A stretch of 64,000 nt of DNA from assembly GCF_014204985.1 (NCBI RefSeq), contig NZ_JACHMP010000001.1, positions 4,154,001 through 4,218,000 of the forward strand, written 5' to 3'. Shown in pieces: positions 24,490-33,121 of this stretch (within the stretch, counting starts at the first letter, position 1; the number at the start of each line of letters is the position of its first letter). The translations under genes were made by a program, and so were the position numbers. A model generated the notes under the pieces. That model worked only from the letters and a program-made list of their open reading frames with translations. It was not told the DNA's origin and ran no database searches. This DNA is from Streptosporangium becharense. GTDB taxonomy: Bacteria > Actinomycetota > Actinomycetes > Streptosporangiales > Streptosporangiaceae.

Positions 24490-25725
24490 ATGGCCATCGA
24501 CTTCACCCTCGCCCCCGAGCACGAGGAGATCCGCCGGCGCGTGCGGACCTTCATCCAGGAGACCGTCACCCCGGCCGTCAAGGACTTCGACGACGAGGAG
24601 AAGGTCACCAGCCGCGACGAGTATCTCCGCGTCATCTTCGGCCTCCGCGAGAAGGCCCGAGCCGAGGGGCTCTGGCTGCCGCACATGCCGAAGGAGTGGG
24701 GCGGCATGGGCCTCGGCCACGTCGAGCTGGCCATGGTCCAGTCGGAGGCCGCCAAGACCCGCCTCGGGCCGTGGATCCTCAACTGCGCGGCGCCGGACGA
24801 GGGCAACATGCACACGCTGCTCCACTGGGGCACCGCCGAGCAGAAGGAGAAGTATCTGCGGCCGCTGCTCGACGGCCGGATGATGTCGTGCTTCGCGATG
24901 ACGGAGCCGGAGGTGGCCGGTTCCGACCCCACCCTCATCCGTACGCACGCCGTCAGGGACGGCGACGAGTGGGTCGTCAACGGCCACAAGTGGTTCATCT
25001 CCAACGCCCGCCGCGCGAGCTTCGCCATCCTCATCGCCAGGACCGAGCCCGACGTCCCCGAGGGGTCGCGCGGGGCCAACACCGCGTTCATCGTCGACCT
25101 TCCCCAGCAGGGGTGGCGCGACGTCCGCGAGATCGAGACGATGCACGGCTCCACCGGTCACAGTGAGATCGTCATCACCGACCTGCGGGTGCACGACGAC
25201 CAGATTCTCGGCGGCCGGGGCAACGGCCACCGGCTCGGCCAGTACCGCCTGGGCCCGGCCCGGCTGGCGCACTGCATGCGCTGGATCTCGCAGGCCGAGA
25301 CGGCGCTCGACATGATGGTCGACCGGGCGCTCAACCGCTACAGCCACGGATCCCTGCTGGCCGAGAAACAGGGGATCCAGTGGATGATCGCCGACTCGGC
25401 CATGGAGCTCTACCAGTGCAAGCTCATGGTCCTGCACGCCGCATCGAAGATCGACAAGGGGGAGGACTTCCGTACCGAGGTCTCGATGGCCAAGCACTTC
25501 GTGGCCAACAGCCTCAACCGGATCGTCGACCGGGCGGTCCAGGTGCACGGGGCGCTCGGCTACTCCACCGACACCCCGCTGGCCAAGATGCTCCAGCACG
25601 CCCGCTGGGCCCGCTTCGCCGACGGCGCCGACGAGATCCACCAGATGCGCATCGCCGAGCGCACGATCGCCGCGTACCGGAGCACCGGCTCCACCGCCGC
25701 GGCCACGGGCGGGCTGCCGCTGTGA
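24490..25725 (+). CDS. Acyl-CoA dehydrogenase (ACAD10/11-like)
   Basis: 411-aa FAD enzyme that introduces the alpha-beta double bond into an acyl-CoA. N-terminal helical domain to about 120, FAD-binding FAMTEPEVAGSDPT and WFISNARRASF, and a C-terminal helical bundle. At the catalytic-base site the sequence is FADGADEIHQ, with Asp where short-chain enzymes have Glu, as in the ACAD10/11 group that acts on unusual (for example 4-hydroxy) acyl-CoAs. AAGGGAAG precedes the ATG. Its stop overlaps the GTG of the SDR gene, so the two are one operon, probably under the divergent TetR. Confidence 0.9.
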   Translation: MAIDFTLAPEHEEIRRRVRTFIQETVTPAVKDFDDEEKVTSRDEYLRVIFGLREKARAEGLWLPHMPKEWGGMGLGHVELAMVQSEAAKTRLGPWILNCAAPDEGNMHTLLHWGTAEQKEKYLRPLLDGRMMSCFAMTEPEVAGSDPTLIRTHAVRDGDEWVVNGHKWFISNARRASFAILIARTEPDVPEGSRGANTAFIVDLPQQGWRDVREIETMHGSTGHSEIVITDLRVHDDQILGGRGNGHRLGQYRLGPARLAHCMRWISQAETALDMMVDRALNRYSHGSLLAEKQGIQWMIADSAMELYQCKLMVLHAASKIDKGEDFRTEVSMAKHFVANSLNRIVDRAVQVHGALGYSTDTPLAKMLQHARWARFADGADEIHQMRIAERTIAAYRSTGSTAAATGGLPL

Positions 25726-26594
25726 GCGCGCAGGCGGGTGCCCCGGGGCAGGGCGGGACGGGCGCTGCGACCGGGGGGTTCGCCGGCGGCGGCGGACTGC
25801 TCGGCGGGATGGTGGCACAGGGCCCGGCGGAGACGTTCAACGTGGTCCGCGGCGACCGGCTGGAGGGCAGGGTCGCCCTGGTCACCGGCGGGAGCAACGG
25901 CATCGGAGCCGGAGTGGCCCGGCGGCTGGCCGAGCGCGGTGCCGGGATCGTCCTCGCCGACATCGACGACGACGCGGGCAAGGCGCTCGCCGACGAGCTC
26001 GACGCGACGTTCGTCCACTGCGACGTCTCCCGCCTGGAGGACAACGAGGCGGCCGTGGCCACCGCGGTCGAGCGGTACGGCAGGCTCGACCTGGCCTTCC
26101 TCAACGCGGGCATCGCCTCCGGCTGCGGCCTGGGCGAGGACTTCGACCTGCGCCGTTACCGGCTGGCGATGGGCGTCAACCTCGACGGTGTCGTCTTCGG
26201 CGTGCACGCGGCGATCCCGGCGCTGCTGGCGACCGGCGGCGGAACGATCGTGGCGACCGCCAGCATGGCCGGCATCGTCGGGATCCCGTCCGACCCCATC
26301 TACGCCGCCAACAAGCACGCGGTGGTCGGGCTGGTCCGCTCGCTCGGTGAGGACCTCCAGGCGCGGGGGATCAGGGTGCAGGGGCTGTGCCCATCGTTCG
26401 CCGACACCGCGATCCTGGGGGAGGGCAAGGAGCTGCTGGAGCAGATCGGCTTCCCGATCCTCGACGTCCGGACCGTCGTCGACGCGTTCTTCCGGTTGCT
26501 CGACAGCGACGGCACCGGCGAGTGCTGGTTCGTGATCCCGGGCCGTGAGATCGAGCCCTTCGCCTTCCGGCGGGCCCCGGGGCCGCGCGGGTGA
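25722..26594 (+). CDS. Short-chain dehydrogenase/reductase
   Basis: 290-aa SDR oxidoreductase. After a Gly/Ala-rich N-terminal 45 residues comes the NAD(P) motif TGGSNGIG, an acidic LADIDDD that favours NAD, the NAG motif (LNAGIASG), the active-site Ser (ATASMAG) and Tyr-x3-Lys (YAANK). It is coupled to the acyl-CoA dehydrogenase by a GTGA overlap, so it may oxidise the hydroxyacyl intermediate of the same pathway. Substrate is not known. The low-complexity leader is unusual; a later start near MVAQGPAETF is possible. Confidence 0.87.
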   Translation: MSAQAGAPGQGGTGAATGGFAGGGGLLGGMVAQGPAETFNVVRGDRLEGRVALVTGGSNGIGAGVARRLAERGAGIVLADIDDDAGKALADELDATFVHCDVSRLEDNEAAVATAVERYGRLDLAFLNAGIASGCGLGEDFDLRRYRLAMGVNLDGVVFGVHAAIPALLATGGGTIVATASMAGIVGIPSDPIYAANKHAVVGLVRSLGEDLQARGIRVQGLCPSFADTAILGEGKELLEQIGFPILDVRTVVDAFFRLLDSDGTGECWFVIPGREIEPFAFRRAPGPRG

Positions 26595-26784
26595 GACGCC
26601 CCGCGCGGGTCAGACGCCCGGACGGGGGAGAAGTCCCGGCGGGTGGCCGGTGGGTGGGACGCCCCGGACGGGTGGGCGGTGTCACGGCGCGAGACGTCGG
26701 ACGGCGGACCCGGCGGGCGGACGTCAGGCGGCGGGCCCGCCGCAGGGACGCCGCCGGGCCGCCGGGCCGCGGGGTCTTCGGCCG

Positions 26785-26816
26785 GGGCGGACGGCGGGCC
26801 GGGCCACCGTCCGCCC
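26785..26816 (-). terminator. Hairpin after the ferredoxin gene
   Basis: Exact 10-bp arms GGGCGGACGG (26785-26794) and 26807-26816, 12-base loop, five bases beyond the ferredoxin stop. It lies in a 226-bp convergent gap full of GGCGGGCGGACG-type short repeats. Confidence 0.7.
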
Positions 26817-26820
26817 TACC

Positions 26821-27036
26821 TCACCGGTCGCCCGGGTCGCCGGTGTCCAGCACCGTGATGGCGCCCGAGGGGCACAGCCGCCCGGCCTGGCGGACGGCGG
26901 CGTGCAGTCCGGGCGGCGGCGTCCCGTCGAGGAGGACGACGGTGCCGTCATCCTCGTCCTGGTCGAACACCGCGGGTGCGGTGAGCGCGCACATGCCCGC
27001 TCCGATGCACACCGAGGCGTCCACGGTGACCTTCAT
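26821..27036 (-). CDS. Ferredoxin, P450 redox partner (3Fe-4S type)
   Basis: 71-aa ferredoxin of the kind that feeds electrons to actinobacterial P450s. The cluster motif CIGAGMC has the single-cluster CxxGxxC spacing, with the fourth-position Gly/Ala of 3Fe-4S ferredoxins, and the last ligand is in LCPSGAITV. It lies eight bases downstream of the P450 stop, on the same strand, with ATG 27036 preceded by GGAGGAACG. Confidence 0.92.
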   Translation of the reverse strand: MKVTVDASVCIGAGMCALTAPAVFDQDEDDGTVVLLDGTPPPGLHAAVRQAGRLCPSGAITVLDTGDPGDR

Positions 27037-27044
27037 CGTTCCTC

Positions 27045-28244
27045 CTACCAGCTGATCGGCAGCGCCCGTACGCCGTAGATGGACATGGTGTCACGCATGG
27101 GCACCTCCGCCGCGGGCACGGCGAGCCGCAGCCCCGGGAACCGGTCGAACAGCATCGGGAGGGCGATGCGCATCTCGACGCGGGCGAGCTGCTGCCCGAG
27201 GCACTGGTGCACCCCGTGCCCGAAGGTCACGTGCCCGGTGGCATCCCTGGTGACGTCCAGCCGTTCGGGGTCGGTGAAGCGCGCGGGGTCGCGGTTGGCG
27301 GCCGGGACGGAGACCGTCACCACGTCACCGGCCCTGATGAGCCGTCCCTCCAGCTCGACGTCCGCAAGGGCCGCCCGCACCGGGCCGATGTGGATGATGC
27401 TCAGGTAGCGCAGCAGTTCCTCGACCGCGTTGTCGGCCAGCGCGGGGTCCGCGCGCAGCGCGGCGAGCTGTTCGGGGTTCTGGAGCAGGGCGAACGTGCC
27501 GAGCCCGAGCATGTTCGCGGTCGTCTCGTGCCCGGCGGCGAGCAGCAGGAACCCGATGTTCGCCAGTTCCTCATCGGTCAGCTCGCCGCTCTCGACCAGC
27601 CCGCCGAGCAGGTCGTCGGCGGGCTCGGCCCGCTTGCGGGCGATGAGCTCGGTGAAGAAGACGCCGACGCGGGCGATCGCCGCGTGGAGGTCGTCGGCGG
27701 TGGCCTCCAGGTTGACCAGCACCGCCGTGGCCCGCTGGAACTCCTCCCGGTCTGCGTAGGGGACGCCCAGCAGTTCGCAGATCACCAGGGAGGGGATGGG
27801 CAGGGCGAACTCCCGCACCAGGTCCTGCGGCGGACCGGCCTTCTCCATCGCGGCCAGGCACTCTGCGGTGATCTCCCGGACCCTCGGTTCGAGCTGCCTC
27901 ATCCGCCGCACCGTGAACTGGGCGGTGAGCAGCCTGCGGTAACGGGTGTGGTCGGGCGGGTCCATCCGGATGAACATGCCGGGCTCGGCCGGGCGGCGCA
28001 TCTCCTGCGCCAGGGGGGAGGGGACCGGGACGCTCAGCAACTCGCGCCGGGCGCTGAAGCGGGGGTCGGCGAGCACTGACCGCACGGCCGCGTAGCCGGT
28101 CACCAGCCAGCCCGTCCGGCCGTCCGGGTAGACCATCGGCGTGACGGGACACTCCTCGCGCAGCGCGCCGAGGGAGGCGGGCGGGTCGAAGGGCCCGGGA
28201 CGGCCGGAAGGGAAGGTGATCGCCTCCGGGTGGGACTCTGCCAT
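27045..28244 (-). CDS. Cytochrome P450, CYP105-like
   Basis: 399-aa soluble class I P450. I-helix AGHETT (237-242), EELLR of the K-helix, and the heme-thiolate loop [10 protein letters not shown] with Cys348. Overall similarity is to the CYP105 group, which oxidises varied xenobiotics, macrolides and terpenoids. It is followed directly by its ferredoxin. Divergent from a TetR gene across 105 bp with repeated operator-like elements, so expression is probably induced by the substrate class (inference). Confidence 0.93.
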   Translation of the reverse strand: MAESHPEAITFPSGRPGPFDPPASLGALREECPVTPMVYPDGRTGWLVTGYAAVRSVLADPRFSARRELLSVPVPSPLAQEMRRPAEPGMFIRMDPPDHTRYRRLLTAQFTVRRMRQLEPRVREITAECLAAMEKAGPPQDLVREFALPIPSLVICELLGVPYADREEFQRATAVLVNLEATADDLHAAIARVGVFFTELIARKRAEPADDLLGGLVESGELTDEELANIGFLLLAAGHETTANMLGLGTFALLQNPEQLAALRADPALADNAVEELLRYLSIIHIGPVRAALADVELEGRLIRAGDVVTVSVPAANRDPARFTDPERLDVTRDATGHVTFGHGVHQCLGQQLARVEMRIALPMLFDRFPGLRLAVPAAEVPMRDTMSIYGVRALPISW

Positions 28245-28291
28245 CTCATGCTCCTATGCATCGAGGCGCTTCGTCTCCACTCAGAAAACTA

Positions 28292-28340
28292 CATTAAATG
28301 CAAAGTTACAACAGGTGCAAAGTATGGTGTCATGCATTAA
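28292..28340. promoter_or_regulatory. Operator-like repeats between P450 and its TetR
   Basis: TGCAAAGT repeats at 28299-28306 and 28316-28323 (17-bp period). TTAAATGCA (28294-28302) is an imperfect inverted copy of TGCATTAA (28333-28340). These are in the AT-rich divergent gap, where TetR regulators of P450s usually bind. Confidence 0.4.
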
Positions 28341-28349
28341 GCTACGCGC

Positions 28350-28973
28350 ATGAGTGAGGTCCTGGGGCTGCGTGAGCGCAAGAAGCTCCGCACCCGGCAC
28401 GCCCTCATCGCGGCGGCGCTGCGGCTCTTCACCGAGAAGGGGTACGAGGAGACGACGATCTCGGAGATCGCCACGGCGGCCGACGTCTCGACGCGCACCT
28501 TCTTCAGCTACTTCGCCAGCAAGGAGGACGTGGTCTTCCACAACTCGCGGGCCGGCCTCGACCGCGCGCTGGCGGTGATCGCCGGCCACGGGCCCGGCGA
28601 CCGGGCGGTCGACCTGCTGGAGCGCGCCATCGACGCGGGCTTCGCGTTGCTGGCCGTCGACGAGGACCTCAGGCGCGAGATGACGCCGATCAACCACCTC
28701 GTCATGACCGTCCCCTCGCTACGGGCCCGCGCTCTGCTGATGCTGTTCGACAGTCAGCGGGAGCTCGCCGAGGCCCTGCACCGGGCGTGTCCCGGTGAGC
28801 TGGACCTCGTCGAGGCGGCGGCGGCCGTCGGCGCCGTCGTCGGCGGGGGCAAGCTCGCCGCCCTCACCAGCATGAACGCCGGCGCCTCCGCGGAGGAGAC
28901 ACTGCGGGCCGGCCGGCGGGCCACCGAGTTCGTTCTCGCGGGCCTGCGGGCCGGCCTCCCGGCGGTGCGCTGA
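28350..28973 (+). CDS. TetR-family regulator of the P450 unit
   Basis: 207-aa TetR regulator. HTH (LRERKKLRTRHALIAAALRLF, TISEIATAADVSTRTFFSYF, about 5-60) and a helical C-terminal ligand domain of about 130 residues with a buried hydrophobic core. Divergent from the P450-ferredoxin operon, so it is the likely local regulator. Targets and ligand are not known. Confidence 0.88.
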   Translation: MSEVLGLRERKKLRTRHALIAAALRLFTEKGYEETTISEIATAADVSTRTFFSYFASKEDVVFHNSRAGLDRALAVIAGHGPGDRAVDLLERAIDAGFALLAVDEDLRREMTPINHLVMTVPSLRARALLMLFDSQRELAEALHRACPGELDLVEAAAAVGAVVGGGKLAALTSMNAGASAEETLRAGRRATEFVLAGLRAGLPAVR

Positions 28974-29020
28974 CACCCCCGCCGGGTCCGGGTCGTGCGG
29001 ATCTCCTCCGGCGCGCGTCG

Positions 29021-29884
29021 TCAGACGAGGGCCGTGAGGATCTCCTCGGCGTGCGTCCACAGCACCGATCCCCCCGCCTCAGGCAGCAGGTGCCGCCGCG
29101 CGCCGGGGATGCGCCGGGCGAGGGTGGCCCCGTGGTCGGGCGAGTGGACGGTGCTGGTGTCGTGCCCCCCGTACCAGAGGTCGACCGGGACGGTGATGCC
29201 CGCGACGTCGAAGGGCCACCGGGACATGGCGAGCACCAGGTCGCGGGTGTAGCCCGCGGCACCCTGGGCGAAGCCCTCGGCCAGTGCCCGCCGGTAGTGC
29301 CCCTCGAACGCCGGGTCGGTGTAGACCGCCCGGTCCAGGTCGGAGCTCATCGAGACGATGAGCTGCCACATCCCCTCGGCGTCGGCCTTCTCCGCGAAGG
29401 AGGCCGCGAACCCCTCGGGGTCGGCGCCGATCGCCGCCATCATGCCCGCCAGGTGCGGGTCGAGCAGGCCGGAGAGGTCGGGGTGGGTCAGTTCGTCCTG
29501 CCCGGCGACCACCGCCACCGACCGGACGACTCCGGCCGCCGCGCAGGCCAGGGCGAACGGAGCCCCCTGGGAGAAGCCCACCACCGGCACCCGGCCCAGG
29601 CCCCGGGCCGAGAGGAACGCCTCGACGTCGGCGGCCCATCCGTCCAGGGTGCGTCCCGGGTCGGGGTCCGAGGCGCCGAGGCCCGGCCGCTCCAGGGAGA
29701 CCAGCCGGATCCCCCGTCCGGCGACCACGTCGCCGCCGAACCCCAGGGACCGGCCCATCGCCGCGCCGGAGAGGAACAGCACCGGGACACCGTCCTCGGG
29801 ACCCCACTCGGCCCACCCGAGCCTTCGCCCGTCGGGCAGCTCCGTCTGCCCGATCCGATCCGCTTCAGTGATTCCGTACTTCAT
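29021..29884 (-). CDS. Alpha/beta hydrolase
   Basis: 287-aa alpha/beta hydrolase. The nucleophile elbow is GFSQGA (about residue 99) and the oxyanion region FLSGAAMGRS. The acid is probably Asp in YGGHDTSTV. The position of the usual catalytic His (normally GGH) reads GGSVLWTHAEEI, so the His is either displaced to WTH or lost. Function unknown; it lies 49 bp downstream of hmp on the same strand and may share its transcript. Confidence 0.82.
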   Translation of the reverse strand: MKYGITEADRIGQTELPDGRRLGWAEWGPEDGVPVLFLSGAAMGRSLGFGGDVVAGRGIRLVSLERPGLGASDPDPGRTLDGWAADVEAFLSARGLGRVPVVGFSQGAPFALACAAAGVVRSVAVVAGQDELTHPDLSGLLDPHLAGMMAAIGADPEGFAASFAEKADAEGMWQLIVSMSSDLDRAVYTDPAFEGHYRRALAEGFAQGAAGYTRDLVLAMSRWPFDVAGITVPVDLWYGGHDTSTVHSPDHGATLARRIPGARRHLLPEAGGSVLWTHAEEILTALV

Positions 29885-29933
29885 ACCTGGAAGGTATGCG
29901 TGGACCCGAGTAAGAGGCCATTGATTAAAACGG

Positions 29934-31112
29934 TCAGTCCTGGCCCAGCCAGAGGTCGGGGCCGAAAACCTCGTAGTGCACGGCGCGGGCGGGTACGCCG
30001 CGGCGGAGCAGTTCCGTGCGCACGCCCCGCATGAACGGCAGCGGGCCGCACAGGTAGGCCACCAGGCCCGGCGGCAGCTCGATCCCGGACAGGTCGGCGT
30101 GACCGAGCAGGGGAGCCGGGTCGCACGAGCAGTCGCCCGCCTCCTCGTACCAGCGGTACAGGGTCGCGCCGGGAAGGGCGTCCACCAGGTTCACGAGCTC
30201 CTTGCGGTGCGCGTGGTCGGCGGGACTCCGGTCGGCGTGGACGACGATCACCTGGCGGGTGGAGCCGGTGGCCACCAGGTGGTCGAGCATCGACAGCATC
30301 GGGGTGCCGCCGATCCCCGCGGAGGCGAGCAGCAGCGGGGTGTCGCCTTCGGCCAGGGCCAGGTCGCCGTACGGCCTCGACACCGTCAGTTCGTCCCCGG
30401 CCTTGACGTTGGCGTGCAGCCACCCGGACACCTCGCCGTCGGGCCCCGCGCCACGGACCCGCTTGACGGTGATCCGCCAGTCGCCGCGTCCGGGGGCGGA
30501 CGACAGGCTGTACTGCCGGATCTGCCGCGCTCCGTCGGGCAACTCGACCCCGACGCTGATGTACTGCCCGGGGGCGAAGGGCAGCGGGGCCGGCGGCTTG
30601 AGGATCAGGGAGATGGTGTCCGGCGTCTCGGACCGCCGCTCCACCACGGTCGCCCGCAGCCACGGGTCGTCCTCGTCCGGCATCAGCCGCGCCTCCATGG
30701 CGATCAGCGCGCCGGCCATCAGCCAGTAGACCTCATCCCAGGCCGCCGCGACCTCGGGGGTGACCGCGTCGCCGAGCACGTCGGCGACCGCGGCGAGGAG
30801 GTACTTGTGCACGATGGTGTACTGGTCCGGGGTGACCCCGAGCGAGGCGTGCTTGTGCGCGATCCGGGAGAGCAGGGCGTCGGGGCGCTCGTCCGGCCGG
30901 TTGATGAGCATCGAGGCGAAGGCGGCGATCGAGCCGGCCAGCGCCTGCCGCTGTTCTCCGTTGGCCTGGTTGCTGCGGTTGAAGAGGTTCCTCAGCAGGT
31001 CGGGGTTGTCGGCGAACATCGTCCCGTAGAAGCGCGTCGTGATCTCGTCCAGCGCCTGGCCGACGGCGGGCAGGGTGGCCTGGACGATCTTCGCGGACTC
31101 GGGGGAGAGCAT
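29934..31112 (-). CDS. hmp: Flavohemoglobin, nitric oxide dioxygenase
   Basis: 392-aa flavohemoprotein that oxidises NO to nitrate with O2 and NADH. Globin domain with B10 Tyr29, the distal Gln near residue 54 and the proximal heme ligand His88 (AHKHASLGV). The FAD domain has RQYSLSSAPG, and the NAD domain SAGIGGTPMLSM and a C-terminal EVFGPDLWL. All active-site residues seen are standard, so it should be functional. An NsrR-type palindrome overlaps its promoter (31122-31146), placing it under nitric-oxide control by the nsrR gene next door. Confidence 0.95.
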   Translation of the reverse strand: MLSPESAKIVQATLPAVGQALDEITTRFYGTMFADNPDLLRNLFNRSNQANGEQRQALAGSIAAFASMLINRPDERPDALLSRIAHKHASLGVTPDQYTIVHKYLLAAVADVLGDAVTPEVAAAWDEVYWLMAGALIAMEARLMPDEDDPWLRATVVERRSETPDTISLILKPPAPLPFAPGQYISVGVELPDGARQIRQYSLSSAPGRGDWRITVKRVRGAGPDGEVSGWLHANVKAGDELTVSRPYGDLALAEGDTPLLLASAGIGGTPMLSMLDHLVATGSTRQVIVVHADRSPADHAHRKELVNLVDALPGATLYRWYEEAGDCSCDPAPLLGHADLSGIELPPGLVAYLCGPLPFMRGVRTELLRRGVPARAVHYEVFGPDLWLGQD

Positions 31113-31121
31113 GTCTTCTCC

Positions 31122-31146
31122 AAATTGGTAGATGATCTTCGTATTT
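31122..31146 (-). promoter_or_regulatory. NsrR-type operator upstream of hmp
   Basis: 25-bp imperfect palindrome with 12-1-12 symmetry: AAATTGGTAGAT on one arm, AAATACGAAGAT on the other (9 of 12 match), 10 bp upstream of the hmp start. Its reverse complement closely matches the element upstream of nsrR (31620-31644) and the 11-1-11 sites of Streptomyces NsrR. Confidence 0.8.
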
Positions 31147-31176
31147 AAGAGCGTGAAGTATGGGGTGGTGTGGGAC

Positions 31177-31605
31177 TCAGGAAAGATTGATCAACACCGG
31201 CCCGGCCGGGGATGAGACCAGGTCGTCGACGGTGAGCGGGTCGAGCGTCGCGTAGAACGCCTGCTGGGCCCGGCGTAGCGCGCTGCGCAGCCGGCAGGCC
31301 GCCCGCAGTGGACAGGGGGAGTCGCCCTCGCAGTTGACCACCTCCTCCTCACCTTCCAGCTCGCGGACCAGCCATCCCAGCGAGGCGCCCCGGCCGAAGC
31401 CGGTCAGCTCCAGCCCGCCGCCGCGTCCCCGGCGGGCCTCGACCACGCCCAGGTGTTGCAGGCGGGAGATGACCTTGGCCGTGTGCGTGTAGGGGATGGC
31501 CATGACCTCGGCCACCTCCCTGGTCGTCAGGACCGCGCCGGGCTCCGCGACCGCCAGCCGCATGGTCACCCGGAGTGCCAGGTCCGTGAACTTTGTCAGG
31601 CGCAC
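31177..31605 (-). CDS. nsrR: NsrR, nitric-oxide-sensing Rrf2 repressor
   Basis: 142-aa Rrf2 regulator. Winged-helix N-terminus (RLTKFTDLALRVTMRLAV, recognition region TREVAEVMAIPYTHTAKVI). The Fe-S ligands are three cysteines at 92, 98 and 104 (spacing C-x5-C-x5-C, CEGDSPCPLRAAC), the exact NsrR pattern. The cluster reacts with NO, releasing DNA. GTG 31605 is used for homology; no clear ribosome site. Two NsrR-type sites lie upstream of hmp and of nsrR itself. The three-Cys spacing separates it from IscR. Confidence 0.93.
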   Translation of the reverse strand: MRLTKFTDLALRVTMRLAVAEPGAVLTTREVAEVMAIPYTHTAKVISRLQHLGVVEARRGRGGGLELTGFGRGASLGWLVRELEGEEEVVNCEGDSPCPLRAACRLRSALRRAQQAFYATLDPLTVDDLVSSPAGPVLINLS

Positions 31606-31619
31606 AGGAAGACCATAAC

Positions 31620-31644
31620 AAATATGAATATCCCTTACCAATTT
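31620..31644 (-). promoter_or_regulatory. NsrR-type operator upstream of nsrR
   Basis: Ends in TTACCAATTT and begins AAATATGAATAT, so in 25 bp it closely follows the hmp site read in the opposite orientation (AAATACGAAGAT ... CTACCAATTT). It is 15 bp from the nsrR start, consistent with autorepression. Confidence 0.75.
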
Positions 31645-31776
31645 AGGGTCGGCGGAAGACCTGGAAGGGATGGATGACCCGAGCCGGGGTGGCGCCGGAG
31701 CCGGGCTCGCCCGCCGGCCCGGTGCTGCGGGCCCGCTCGTGCACGGCCGGTCCGCGCGCACACGGTCGCCCGTCGG

Positions 31777-31867
31777 CCCCGCCTGTCTCTCCGCGGACCG
31801 GCCGGCCCCCGTACGGCCCGCTCGCGCGCGGCCGTCCACCGTCCGGTCCGCGGAGACACGGGCGGGG
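31777..31867 (-). terminator. Long inverted repeat after the sigma-factor operon
   Basis: 25-bp arms 31777-31801 and 31843-31867 with two mismatches (TCTCCGCGGACCGG core) around a 41-base GC-rich loop. It lies just past the stop of the anti-sigma-like gene, and the 247-bp gap to nsrR has no gene. Confidence 0.65.
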
Positions 31868-31891
31868 ATCGGAACCCGCCCGCCGCGTCCG

Positions 31892-33121
31892 CTACTTGAT
31901 CGCGGCCAGGTCCACGACGTACATCGTCTTCCCGACCGCGTAGGTCATCAGCCGGTCGAAGCCGCCGTCGGGGATCGCCATCCCTCCGCCCTTGCGCGGC
32001 CGCAGGCCGAGATCGGCGGAGGTGCCGGTGTTCACGTCATGCAGGACGACGCCCTCCGGGAGGACCCTCATGACGAACCGCTCCAGGCGGAACATCTCCG
32101 CCAGGAAGTAGGCGCGACTCGGCAGCTCACTCTCCCGGGAGCCGTCGCGGTCGCGGACGAAACCGCTCCGCGCGGCCCCGTCCGCCCGCATGACCGCGCC
32201 GATGCACCGCTGGACGCCGCACACGAGCCGGCTCTCGCCAGGCTTGACCACGGCGTCCCGTCGCTGCCCCGTCTGGACGTCGAGCAGTTCGTGGTGGACG
32301 GCCTGCCTGCTGTGGCGGCTCGCCCACGGCCACTGCAGGAGGCGGTATCCCTCGGTGCCCGGCACGGCCTCCGGTCTGCCCCCGCGCAGCGGGACCCGGT
32401 AGACGCCGCCGCTCTCGTGGGAGAAGACCACATCCGTGCCCGCCACGGCCATCTCCCCGATGTGGCCCTTCTTCTTGACGTTCTCCAGCGGGATGTCGGC
32501 CACCGTGCGTGGCCGGCCGCCGCCGGCGGGCACCGTCCAGATCCGGGCGACCCGCTGCTTGCCGGGCTCCTTGTACGACGTCCACCAGACGATGTTCCCG
32601 CCTCCTGCGGCGATGTCGTCGGCGAAGGCCACCGCCCCCTTCATCGGGGGGATCTCCGCGATCCGCCGAGGAGTGCCGCTCTTGAGGTCGTAGGTCCACA
32701 GGAACTGCCTGGGGCCGTCATTCACCCCCGTCATGACCAGCAGGGTGCGGTCGTCGAGGAGCAGTTGCGGATAGTGTGCGCGGCCGTCGGGCAGCTTCGC
32801 CGGGATCCTGTGCACGGCCTCCGGCCACACCTTCTCGATGTGCTGCGGCCTCTCCTCCCCTTCCCGTTCCTTTGCGGGGCTCGGCGTGCCGGTGACATTC
32901 GTCGCGGGCTTCCGCGCGTCCTGCTCGCCGAGCGCTCGCACCGCCGTGCCCGCGCCGCCGGCCACCATGACCACGGCCACGGCCGCGGACACCGCCGCGT
33001 TGCGCGCGCGCCGCCGGCGGTGGCGTTCGGTGATCCCGGCGAGCAGCCCGGGCGTCACCTGCGGCGCCCGGTCCGCGGCCCCGTCCAGGAGGCGGCTCAG
33101 CCTGTCTTCGATGTCGTTCAT
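31892..33121 (-). CDS. Membrane anti-sigma-like protein with beta-propeller-type sensor domain
   Basis: 409 aa. An N-terminal cytosolic helical part (MNDIEDRLSRLLDGAADRAP) and a basic stretch RHRRRRARN precede a single membrane helix (about 43-60), and the large extracytoplasmic domain that follows has WD/YVTN-like beta strands (TLLVMTGVNDGPRQFLWTYD and similar). Its ATG overlaps the stop of the SigE-family sigma gene, the usual arrangement for a sigma partner. Whether it is a true anti-sigma factor is inference; it lacks the zinc HxxxCxxC motif. Confidence 0.78.
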   Translation of the reverse strand: MNDIEDRLSRLLDGAADRAPQVTPGLLAGITERHRRRRARNAAVSAAVAVVMVAGGAGTAVRALGEQDARKPATNVTGTPSPAKEREGEERPQHIEKVWPEAVHRIPAKLPDGRAHYPQLLLDDRTLLVMTGVNDGPRQFLWTYDLKSGTPRRIAEIPPMKGAVAFADDIAAGGGNIVWWTSYKEPGKQRVARIWTVPAGGGRPRTVADIPLENVKKKGHIGEMAVAGTDVVFSHESGGVYRVPLRGGRPEAVPGTEGYRLLQWPWASRHSRQAVHHELLDVQTGQRRDAVVKPGESRLVCGVQRCIGAVMRADGAARSGFVRDRDGSRESELPSRAYFLAEMFRLERFVMRVLPEGVVLHDVNTGTSADLGLRPRKGGGMAIPDGGFDRLMTYAVGKTMYVVDLAAIK

